NCBI GenBank assembly: GCA_051747745.1 | Contig: JBNJGL010000029.1 | Location: 1 to 29,096, forward strand | DNA: 29,096 nt | Origin: QPJE01 sp051747745 | GTDB lineage: Bacteria; Bacillota; Halanaerobiia; Halanaerobiales; Halanaerobiaceae | Direction: 5' to 3' | Position numbers and translations under genes: made by a program | Shown here: positions 16,985 through 24,048 of the stretch, one piece after another | Layout: every line of letters begins with the position of its first letter | Position numbering within the stretch: position 1 is the stretch's first letter | Notes under the pieces: generated by a model | What the model was told of the DNA's origin: nothing | The model's database searches: none | What the model saw: the letters and a program-made list of their open reading frames with translations, nothing else

Positions 16985-17226
16985 AACCCGCCTCCTTGAT
17001 AGAGACAGGTTAATTCCGTGGTACCACTCTGATTGGCAGATATATTGATTCATATCTACCCACTTAAACATTTAACGCATTTATTACGTTTTTTCCTACT
17101 TTTATTCAGAAAAAAATCTCCCAGGTGCGTTTCAAAAATAAATTTTGGCTGAGCTCTCACCAAATCTCAACTCGCTTATCCAATTTATTTTTTACTCTCC
17201 TGTTCAAAGAATTTTAGTATTAATTT
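16985..17226 (-). ncRNA. T-box leader, arginine-specific (CGC specifier), upstream of argGH
   Basis: Senses uncharged tRNA-Arg. On the minus strand, Stem I carries the GGTGAGAGC apical region and ends with GAAA-CGC-ACCTGGGAG; the specifier CGC is at 17129-17127 and codes arginine. The T-box core AGAGTGGTACCACGG is at 17030-17016; its TGGT would pair with an ACCA tRNA end. The terminator stem AACCTGTCTC/GAGGCGGGTT (17011-16985, 10 bp with two G-U) is followed by TTTTTTATTT. Uncharged tRNA should favour the antiterminator and argGH expression. Confidence 0.95.
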
Positions 17227-17232
17227 TTAAAC

Positions 17233-17261
17233 ATTATATATTATTATATGACTATTTGCAA
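17233..17261 (-). promoter_or_regulatory. Promoter of the T-box-argGH transcript
   Basis: Minus strand TTGCAA (17261-17256), 17-bp spacer, TATAAT (17238-17233). Predicted start about 17226, directly before the T-box. Confidence 0.75.
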
Positions 17262-17382
17262 GCTTTTTAAAAATGAATTCTTCTTTTTTATCTAATTAAC
17301 CACATAAACCTCCATAATAAAATTAATTTCTGGATATGTTTTTATATAGATGTTGATTACCATAAAAATAACAGTGGTTCTC

Positions 17383-17465
17383 ACACAAAAAGGATATTTG
17401 CGTCGCTAACTCATTTTTCGATCAAACTAAAATTGCCTAAAGTTCCGCAAACGCCCTTTTTGTGT
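17383..17465. repeat. Imperfect long inverted repeat between argGH and the peroxiredoxin gene
   Basis: ACACAAAAAGG (17383-17393) with TTGCG (17398-17402) is inverted as CGCAA (17446-17450) and CCTTTTTGTGT (17455-17465). The ends resemble terminal inverted repeats of a small element about 85 bp long. The left arm resembles 7215-7247. No coding sequence lies inside. It could be a miniature transposon relic or a bidirectional terminator-like structure. Confidence 0.5.
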
Positions 17466-17498
17466 TACAATCATAGTAATTTTAAAAAATTAATTAAT

Positions 17499-17514
17499 AA
17501 TAGTAATTACTATT
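17499..17514. promoter_or_regulatory. 16-bp perfect palindrome overlapping the peroxiredoxin promoter
   Basis: AATAGTAATTACTATT is a perfect palindrome whose right end enters the -35 box (17513-17518). AT-rich palindromes at this spot in peroxide-defence genes are typically PerR/Fur-family operators. The exact sequence is not the PerR consensus, so the regulator is inferred. Confidence 0.55.
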
Positions 17515-17541
17515 GATAAAAATCTTAGCATCTGTTATAAT
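17513..17541 (+). promoter_or_regulatory. Promoter of the selenocysteine peroxiredoxin
   Basis: TTGATA (17513-17518), 17-bp spacer, TATAAT (17536-17541); 44 nt before the start codon. Near-consensus, suggesting strong expression when not repressed. Confidence 0.85.
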
Positions 17542-17585
17542 AGAAAATAAGAAATATTAATTAATTACATAGGAGGTATTTATTT

Positions 17586-18197
17586 ATGATAAGAGTTGGA
17601 CATAAAGCACCTGATTTTGAAGCAAGTGCTTATCACAAAGGCGAATTTAAAGATGTTAAGTTATCTGATTATGATGGACAGTGGAGGGTAATCTGTTTCT
17701 ATCCCGGTGACTTCACATTTGTATGACCTACTGAATTGTCGGCAGTTGCCGTCAAGTATGATGAATTAAAAGAACTGGATGTAGAAGTTCTCTCAGTAAG
17801 TACAAATAGTGTGCAGAGCCATAAGATCTGGGATGAAACTGAACTTTCCAAAATGGTTGAAGGTGGAATACCTTATCCAATGGTTTCAGATTCAGCTGGA
17901 AAAATCGGTAAAAAATATGGTGTATATGATGAAGAATCTGGAGTAGACGTACGCGGCAGATTTATTATTGACCCAGATGGTGTTCTACAGGCTATGGAAG
18001 TACTAACACCTCCTGTTGGAAGAAATGTTGAAGAACTCATTAGACAGGTCAAAGCATTCCAGCTGGTTAGAGAAACTGATGGAGATCAGGTTACTCCTTC
18101 AGGCTGGCAGCCGGGCAAACCTACTTTAAGTCCTGGCCCTGATGCAGTTGGCAAAATATATAAACAGTGGACAACAGATAACGCCTTTACTGAATAA
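17586..18197 (+). CDS. Selenocysteine-containing peroxiredoxin (PrxU-like; in-frame UGA = Sec47)
   Basis: Peroxide-reducing peroxiredoxin of the AhpC/typical-Prx group, 203 residues if UGA is read as selenocysteine. Start ATG at 17586 has AGGAGGT with 8-nt spacing. The frame reads through GDFTFV-UGA-PTELS; other family members have FTFVCPTE here, so UGA (17724-17726) replaces exactly the peroxidatic cysteine. The reading frame stays intact to TAA with conserved PMVSDSAGKIGKKYGVY, RGRFIIDPDG and the Arg of GRNVEE. Thr44 of the TxxC motif is kept. The usual C-terminal resolving cysteine (VCP in relatives) is VTP here; the only Cys is Cys37. Requires SelB/SelC elsewhere. Sec peroxiredoxins are known from Eubacterium acidaminophilum, so the family is not new. 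Confidence 0.94.
17729..17758 (+). promoter_or_regulatory. Bacterial SECIS-like hairpin after the UGA codon
   Basis: Directly 3' of the UGA, CGGC (17740-17743) pairs with GCCG (17748-17751) around a four-base AGTT loop. Below a U-U mismatch (17739/17752), TTG pairs with CAA, and TAC (17729-17731) can pair with GTA (17756-17758). The loop G (17745) is about 18 nt past the UGA. Spacing, short GC stem and a G in the loop fit bacterial SECIS elements recognised by SelB. Confidence 0.8.
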
Positions 18198-18208
18198 TAT
18201 GTAATTCA

Positions 18209-18227
18209 AAATGGCCGCTGGCCATTT
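18209..18227 (+). other. Compact GC hairpin in the peroxiredoxin 3' UTR
   Basis: AAATGGCC and GGCCATTT form a perfect 8-bp stem with a 3-nt loop, 11 nt past the stop. No U-tract follows, so it is not the terminator; it may protect the 3' end or be part of a tandem terminator with the next hairpin. Confidence 0.6.
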
Positions 18228-18247
18228 AGAACATAAATTATTTGCAT

Positions 18248-18278
18248 AAAACCCCAATTCTTTTTGAATTGGGGTTTT
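18248..18278 (+). terminator. Terminator of the peroxiredoxin gene
   Basis: AAAACCCCAATTC and GAATTGGGGTTTT make a perfect 13-bp stem with a 5-nt loop, followed by TTAATATTT. The A-run on the left lets it act also for the convergent gene at 18348-19082. Confidence 0.92.
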
Positions 18279-18347
18279 TAATATTTATTCCTTAAATAAC
18301 AGCCGTTATATTATTTTTATACATTATTAAAATTATTTTTTACTTTT

Positions 18348-19082
18348 TTAAAATTTTTCAAAAGTCATATTTTCACCGCGAAATTTTATCTCTTTTACAT
18401 CACTTGAACTTTCAGTCATCTTCTTCTTAAATTTTTCGGTTATACTGTAATTATCTGCAAAATGAATTGGTATAAATACCTCTGGCTTTATTTTTTCAAT
18501 AAAATACTTACCTGCTAGATAATAGTTTTCTTCCAGCCGAGGATCAACCGGTACAAATGCTATATCTATGTTTTCACCAGATAGTTTTTTTATTTCATTT
18601 TTATAATTTCTTTCCTCTCTTTTCTGTACACGATGACTAAATTTTTTCCACTTCCACCAGTTTAAATCTCCTGCATGAAAGATATTAAAATCTGGTGTTT
18701 TAACCAGAAAAGAAACTCCTTCATCTGTACTGCCAAAAGTTTTTATTTTTATATCTGAAACAGTTAATGTCTGATCTTTAGAAACCATAATTATATTTTC
18801 CTGTATAAAATCCATTTCAACATCATCACTAATAATATAGTATATTTGGTCTAAATACTGCTGCCATTTATATATAACTTTATTATAGTGATCATGATGT
18901 CTGTGGGAAACAAAAACAAAAGCTCTATTTATATTGTCAAAACTGTTTTTAGTTATTACCCCATCTTTAAGATCAAGATTTTTTCCTTTCAAATCATCTT
19001 TATAATAATCAAAAACAAAAAGATCATCATTTATTATAACAGCTGCAGAACTGTGGTAAAGGTGGTAAATTTCTGCTTTCAT
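18348..19082 (-). CDS. Metallo-beta-lactamase-fold hydrolase (UlaG/lactamase_B_2-like)
   Basis: A 244-residue MBL-fold metalloenzyme. The metal motif HxHxDH is SHRHHDHY (His60, His62, Asp64, His65). Further ligands are in FHAGDLNWW (His and Asp) and IPIHFAD (His). It resembles the UlaG-like group, which acts on phosphodiester or lactone substrates, but specificity cannot be read. The open frame starts three codons upstream, but AGGAG touches that ATG; the ATG at 19080-19082 has the right spacing. Monocistronic, convergent with the peroxiredoxin. The gap 19083-19204 shows no convincing promoter or terminator. Confidence 0.85.
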   Translation of the reverse strand: MKAEIYHLYHSSAAVIINDDLFVFDYYKDDLKGKNLDLKDGVITKNSFDNINRAFVFVSHRHHDHYNKVIYKWQQYLDQIYYIISDDVEMDFIQENIIMVSKDQTLTVSDIKIKTFGSTDEGVSFLVKTPDFNIFHAGDLNWWKWKKFSHRVQKREERNYKNEIKKLSGENIDIAFVPVDPRLEENYYLAGKYFIEKIKPEVFIPIHFADNYSITEKFKKKMTESSSDVKEIKFRGENMTFEKF

Positions 19083-19204
19083 AATTATCATCTCCTATCT
19101 AATTAATATTCTATCTTACTAAATAAATTATATTAAAGTCTGTCCAAAATTCGAGGCTATCTAAGTATATTATATTCTAGTTTATATTAATTTGACATTA
19201 CTGA

Positions 19205-21133
19205 TTAAAACCCCCATATAAATTTTACAATTATTGGAACAATCACTGACATAATTATCTGCAGTGGTAAACCTGCCACAATAAAATCTTTAAATTTAAA
19301 AGCACCAGAACTGTAAACCATTAAATTAGTTTGATATCCAACCGGACTTGCAAAAGCAGCACTTGCAGCAAAAGTTGTTGTCATTACAAAAGTAAACGGA
19401 TTTACAGAAAGCTGCTGTGCAGTTCCAACAGCAATAGGAAGCATTAAAAGCACACTGGTATTGTTACCTACAATGTTGGCCATTAAAGATGTTAAAAAAT
19501 ATATAAGCATCATAATAGAGAGTGGACTCATTACCTGAGCCAGATCAAATATCCGAGCAGAAAGAAATGCTGCTGTTCCTGATTTTTCTACAGCTATTCC
19601 CATTGGAATTAAACCTGAAAGCAGAAAATATACCTCCCAATCTATTGAAGCAAAAAATTCATTTTTATTAATACAGCCGGTTAAAACCATTAAAAAGGCC
19701 CCACTTAATGCAGCTGCAGCAACAGGCATCAGGTTTAAAGCTATAGAAATTATAAAAAATGAAAGTATTGCTGTAGAGATATACATTTTCTTTTTATCAA
19801 AAAATTTCGGATCATATTTCCTATCAATAATAAAATTATTATTTTTACGCAGCCTGTCCAGTGTTTTTTCTGTAGTCAATAAAAGAAGCAAATCTCCCGG
19901 CTGAAAACGATAATCTCTCATCTTCTGATGGGTTAATTCTTCTCCCCTCCTTAAAGCAAGTACATTACAGTCATATCTTTCCAGAAAATTAATTTCTTCT
20001 AATGTCTTATTTACCAGAAAAGAATGGGCTGGTACTACAACTTCTACCAGAGTTTCACCAGCGGGCGGTTGTTCTATTGATTGATCATCAACAACCATTT
20101 CCGGTAGTGTTTTCATACCTTTACTTTTAATTAACTCCAGCAGTGTTTCCTGTCTGGCTCTGATAATTAAATGATCTCCAACACGCACTGTTTTTGCATT
20201 AAGAGGTTCCATAAACTGCTTTCCATTTCGGACAATTCTTATTATATCATAATCAAGTTCTTTGTCTTCAGCAATTTCATCAAAACTTTTGCCAACAAAA
20301 CTGCATCCTTCATCAATAAGAACTTCGGTTAAATAATCACGCATTTCATATTCCTCAGTTAAATCATCTTCAATTTCCAGTCTGGACGGCACCAGTTTAT
20401 AGCCTACTGTAATTAAATAAATTATACCAATAAAAAGCACAATTACTCCCAGAATAGAAAACTCGAACATAGAAAAAGGATGTCCTAACATCCGCTCAGA
20501 CACCTGACTTGCCAGTAAATTTGTTGAAGTACCAATTAAAGTCACTGTTCCACCAAGCATAGCTGAGTAAGAAAGTGGAATCAGCAGTTTAGATGGCGAT
20601 ACTCCAGTTTTTCTTCCCAATTCTCTTGCCATGGGAATAAGTGCTGCAACCACCGGAGTATTGTTAACAAATCCAGAAATTGAACCTGTTAATGTTGTTA
20701 TTAAAGCAATCTGACGCCTAGGATTTTTTCCAGTCAATTTTGAAATTTTATCTCCAAGCAGCTGAACAACACCACTCTGCTGAATTCCGGCACTAAAGAC
20801 AAACATTGATATTACCGTTATAGTCGCCTGATTTCCAAAACCTGAAAGAGCCTCTTCAACAGACATTTTACTCAGTCCACTGAATAAAGTTAAAGTTATC
20901 GGAACAAGTACAGCTATTATACTGATTGGTAGTGGTTCTGTAATAAATAAAAAAACAAGCAAAATTATCAATGTTAAAATAAAAATTACACTTTTATTTA
21001 AACCACCATTTTCTATAATAGACTTTTCTTCAGCCTGTATACTAATTTCCTGTGCATTAACAGGTAGAGATAATAAAAAAACCACTGCAAATATTAAAAA
21101 TAAAATCAATAAATTTAATTTTTTATCTGTCAC
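19205..21133 (-). CDS. SLC13-family anion:Na+ symporter with two RCK_C (TrkA_C) domains
   Basis: A 642-residue inner-membrane transporter of the DASS/SLC13 type. After an N-terminal signal-like segment (cleavage possible near NAQE), membrane segments surround NNTPVV (157-162) and IGTSTN (200-205), with a second-half counterpart VGNNTSVLLMLP: the duplicated SNT-type substrate/sodium motifs. Two cytoplasmic RCK_C domains lie at about 260-345 and 355-435, as in SAC1-like sulfate transporters. The GTG start at 21131-21133 has GAGGTG upstream. It is divergent from a SulP transporter, which supports sulfate or a related anion as substrate. Carboxylates remain possible. Confidence 0.88.
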   Translation of the reverse strand: MTDKKLNLLILFLIFAVVFLLSLPVNAQEISIQAEEKSIIENGGLNKSVIFILTLIILLVFLFITEPLPISIIAVLVPITLTLFSGLSKMSVEEALSGFGNQATITVISMFVFSAGIQQSGVVQLLGDKISKLTGKNPRRQIALITTLTGSISGFVNNTPVVAALIPMARELGRKTGVSPSKLLIPLSYSAMLGGTVTLIGTSTNLLASQVSERMLGHPFSMFEFSILGVIVLFIGIIYLITVGYKLVPSRLEIEDDLTEEYEMRDYLTEVLIDEGCSFVGKSFDEIAEDKELDYDIIRIVRNGKQFMEPLNAKTVRVGDHLIIRARQETLLELIKSKGMKTLPEMVVDDQSIEQPPAGETLVEVVVPAHSFLVNKTLEEINFLERYDCNVLALRRGEELTHQKMRDYRFQPGDLLLLLTTEKTLDRLRKNNNFIIDRKYDPKFFDKKKMYISTAILSFFIISIALNLMPVAAAALSGAFLMVLTGCINKNEFFASIDWEVYFLLSGLIPMGIAVEKSGTAAFLSARIFDLAQVMSPLSIMMLIYFLTSLMANIVGNNTSVLLMLPIAVGTAQQLSVNPFTFVMTTTFAASAAFASPVGYQTNLMVYSSGAFKFKDFIVAGLPLQIIMSVIVPIIVKFIWGF

Positions 21134-21167
21134 AATTACATCACCTCATTTTTCTTAAATATATTTT

Positions 21168-21201
21168 AACAAATTAATCTTATTTTTTCTATTAATTTGT
21201 T
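21168..21201. promoter_or_regulatory. Inverted repeat between divergent anion transporter genes
   Basis: AACAAATTAAT (21168-21178) and ATTAATTTGTT (21191-21201) form a perfect 11-bp inverted repeat with a 12-nt gap. Its right end touches the SulP -35 box, and it lies 35 nt upstream of the SLC13 start. A shared operator is likely. Confidence 0.55.
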
Positions 21202-21228
21202 GATTCTTTAAATTCAGACTGGTACACT
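21200..21228 (+). promoter_or_regulatory. Probable promoter of the SulP gene
   Basis: TTGATT (21200-21205), 17-bp spacer, TACACT (21223-21228), 45 nt before the start codon. The -10 is weak (4 of 6). Confidence 0.45.
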
Positions 21229-21273
21229 ATAAAGAAGAAAAGACCATATATAATACTATTTGGAGGTGAGAAT

Positions 21274-22950
21274 ATGAATAAACTGAAAAATGAGTTTAAA
21301 AAGATGAGGCCCGATATTATAAGTGGTTTAACAACTGCAACTATCGCTCTCCCTCAGAATATGGCATATGCATTGATTCTGGGCATTAATCCGATTTATG
21401 GAATCTATGCTTCTATTTTTTCAATGTTTACAGCTTCTATTTTTAATCAATCTTCCTATATTATAGTTGGTCCAACAAATATGATGGCTGTTGCCCTCTA
21501 CAGCAGTCTGCACAACTTTCAGGGAGAGAATTATTTAGAAATCATTTTTTTAACAACTTTTTTAATAGGTCTTTTCCAATTTTTGCTGGTCAGCTTTAAT
21601 TTAAGTGAGCTAATCAAGTATGTTTCTCACCCTGTTGTAGTTGCACTTTCACATGGTGCTGCAGTTTTAATACTTTTTTCTCAAATAGAAAATTTTACAG
21701 GAGTTGCTGTCAGGGGTTCAAATATTCTAACAAAGGGATGGACATTTATAAATAATATTTCTCAAATTAACCTGATCAACCTTGGAGTTGGAACTGCAAC
21801 TTTAATTTTAATCTACATTCTTCCCCGAATAAACAGAGAAATCCCAAAATATCTTTTCACTATTATAATTATATCTCTTTTTACAGCAGCTACAGGAATT
21901 AATGACTTTATTCCACTGGTGGGAGAAATCCCCAAAAAAATCATTGATTTTAATCTGGTTACTTTTGACTGGCATTTAATTGGTCAGCTGTATTCCAAAG
22001 CATTTTCTATAGCTCTGCTGGGACTGATACAGACCATGGCTGTTCTACAGGCACTTTCATTAAAAACAGAAGAAAAACCCGACTTTGATAGAGAATTCCG
22101 CAGCCAGGGTATATCAAATATGGTAATTTCTTTTTTCAGTGGATTTGCTATTTCCGCATCATTTTCCAATACTTTTGCCAATTTAGATGCTGGTGCCAGA
22201 CAAAAAACCTCTCAATTCTTCTGTGCTCTTTCAATAATAATATTTATACTATTTTTTAGACCACTCATTTCTTATATACCGGTTTCTGTTCTGGCAGGAC
22301 TGGTTATTTCTGCAGCAGCAGGAATAGTTGATTATAAGGCTATTATCAAAAATATGAAAACAACAAAGGGGGATGCCATAATATTCTGGTCAACATTTAT
22401 TGCAGCTGTTGTACTGCCCAATCTTGACCAGGCAATATATTTTGGTGTAATAGTATCTCTTGTTGTAGTACTCCAAATTTCCAAAGAAGCCGATATTGAT
22501 ATGCTTTATTATGAAAAAAAAGATGATGATAAAGGATACCATCTGCATAATCTTGAACACAAAGATACAGATGAATCCAGTATTACTGCCCAGAAGGCCC
22601 GTGTTATAGATCTTAAAGGAGCTGTACATTTTAGTGCTGCAGATGATTTAAAAAGACAGCTCAACAAATTCTTTGAAAAAGATACAGATTATATTATTCG
22701 TCTGCGCAATGTAAGAAGAATCGATATTACAATTATTGGAGTTCTAGAAGAGTTTATTGATCGGGTTCAAAAAAGTGGAGGAGAGATAATGCTGACAGGT
22801 GTTAATAAAAGAATTTTAGATATTCTCCGCAATCTGGGGCTGGCGGAAAAAATTGGAGAACAGAATATCTATCTACCAGAAGAAGAATATTTTGCAGCAA
22901 CAAATAAAGCTTTAGACTGTACTGATCACAGTAGAGAAAAAAAAGATTAG
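21274..22950 (+). CDS. SulP-family anion transporter with C-terminal STAS domain
   Basis: A 558-residue inner-membrane permease of the SulP (SLC26) family. The N-terminal signature is DIISGLTTATIALPQNMAYALILG, followed by GPTNMMAVAL (first half) and roughly a dozen membrane segments to about residue 405. Residues 430-545 form a STAS domain (ARVIDLKGAVHFSAADDLKRQL, then RLRNVRRIDITIIGVLEEF). GGAGGTGAGAAT precedes the ATG at 21274. Known substrates of the family are sulfate, bicarbonate and other anions; pairing with SLC13 favours sulfate but does not prove it. It converges on hydE with a 15-nt gap and no visible terminator. Confidence 0.92.
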   Translation: MNKLKNEFKKMRPDIISGLTTATIALPQNMAYALILGINPIYGIYASIFSMFTASIFNQSSYIIVGPTNMMAVALYSSLHNFQGENYLEIIFLTTFLIGLFQFLLVSFNLSELIKYVSHPVVVALSHGAAVLILFSQIENFTGVAVRGSNILTKGWTFINNISQINLINLGVGTATLILIYILPRINREIPKYLFTIIIISLFTAATGINDFIPLVGEIPKKIIDFNLVTFDWHLIGQLYSKAFSIALLGLIQTMAVLQALSLKTEEKPDFDREFRSQGISNMVISFFSGFAISASFSNTFANLDAGARQKTSQFFCALSIIIFILFFRPLISYIPVSVLAGLVISAAAGIVDYKAIIKNMKTTKGDAIIFWSTFIAAVVLPNLDQAIYFGVIVSLVVVLQISKEADIDMLYYEKKDDDKGYHLHNLEHKDTDESSITAQKARVIDLKGAVHFSAADDLKRQLNKFFEKDTDYIIRLRNVRRIDITIIGVLEEFIDRVQKSGGEIMLTGVNKRILDILRNLGLAEKIGEQNIYLPEEEYFAATNKALDCTDHSREKKD

Positions 22951-22965
22951 CAAACTTAATATAAT

Positions 22966-24012
22966 TTACTCAATTTTTAGACTGTGTCCTTTATTTGAAG
23001 CAATAGTGCGGCCAAGCGAATTTATTTCTACAGCTATAGAACTGTGGTAGTATTCTTCATCTGTATTAATAGATGTTTTATTTGGATAAATCTGATATTT
23101 TTTTCTATAAATAGAATCAGTTACATTAGGCATAATAACATTTGCACCGGCTTTAAGAGCTTTTTTTCTTCCTTCAGGATCAATTGTGCCCAGTGCTGTA
23201 GTTGCAGGGATATGAACTTTAGGCATTAGAAGTCTACTAAGTGCGGTTACTTTTAAAGTCATTTCAACACTTCCAGTTTTCTTATCTTTGAGCGGAGTAT
23301 TCCTGTGAGGTATAAATGGACCGGATCCCATCATGTCCAGATCTAAATCCTGGCATAAAAACAGATCATCAGCCAAAGTTTCTGCTGTTTGTCCCGGCAG
23401 ATCTACTATAACTCCACTTCCAATCTGATAACCTATTTTTTTTAAATACCTGAGACAATTAATTCTATTTTCAAAGTTCATTCCTGGATGATATTTTTTA
23501 TAAAGTGTTCTGTCTGCAGTCTCATGTTTTAAGAGATATCTATCTGCTCCAACTTTTTCCCAGAGCAAATAATCAGCAAAACTTCTCTCTCCCACACTTA
23601 ATGTCACAGCAATATCTGCTCTATTTTTAATTTCTTCTATGATATCTGCTAAATCTTCTGCTGGATAATTATCTTCACCTGACTGAAGAACAACGGTTCT
23701 ATATCCTAAATCTGCCGCCTTAAGAGCTGTATTTATTATCTCATCTCCTGTTAATCGGTATCTTTCTAAACTTCTATTATCTTTTCTTAAACCACAGTAA
23801 TAACAGTTTTGTCTGCAGCAGCTGGAAAATTCTATAATTGCCCTGAGGTGAACTTTTCTCCCGAAAATTTCCTGTCTTTTCTCATCTGCTTTTTTAATTA
23901 AATATTCCAAATTTGAAATCTTTTCTGAAAGCAAAAATATAATTTCATTTTTAGTCAGCTGTGCTGTTTTATAAGCTTTATCTACAGTTTCTTCAACTTT
24001 ATTTTTTGCCAA
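22966..24012 (-). CDS. hydE: [FeFe]-hydrogenase maturation radical SAM enzyme HydE
   Basis: Radical S-adenosylmethionine enzyme that helps make the 2Fe subcluster of the H-cluster. 348 residues. The cluster motif CRQNCYYC is CX3CX2C (Cys66, 70, 73 from my start), inside ELAIIEFSSC-like context followed by GLRKDN, typical for HydE. QSGEDNY, LPGQTAETLADDL and GPFIPHRNTPL are conserved family blocks. The GTG at 24021 overlaps the ribosome site GAGGTGG, so I take the TTG at 24010-24012. It follows hydF by 36 nt. HydG, the third maturase, is not in the window. Confidence 0.95.
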   Translation of the reverse strand: MAKNKVEETVDKAYKTAQLTKNEIIFLLSEKISNLEYLIKKADEKRQEIFGRKVHLRAIIEFSSCCRQNCYYCGLRKDNRSLERYRLTGDEIINTALKAADLGYRTVVLQSGEDNYPAEDLADIIEEIKNRADIAVTLSVGERSFADYLLWEKVGADRYLLKHETADRTLYKKYHPGMNFENRINCLRYLKKIGYQIGSGVIVDLPGQTAETLADDLFLCQDLDLDMMGSGPFIPHRNTPLKDKKTGSVEMTLKVTALSRLLMPKVHIPATTALGTIDPEGRKKALKAGANVIMPNVTDSIYRKKYQIYPNKTSINTDEEYYHSSIAVEINSLGRTIASNKGHSLKIE

Positions 24013-24048
24013 ATTTACCACCTCTTAAGCTGTATTGAGTTAAAAACA

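Noticed and set aside
17736..18197. A 153-residue peroxiredoxin fragment starting at TTG 17736
   Set aside because: The upstream 50 codons are in the same frame, with a proper start and ribosome site; the break is the Sec codon UGA, so the gene starts at 17586.
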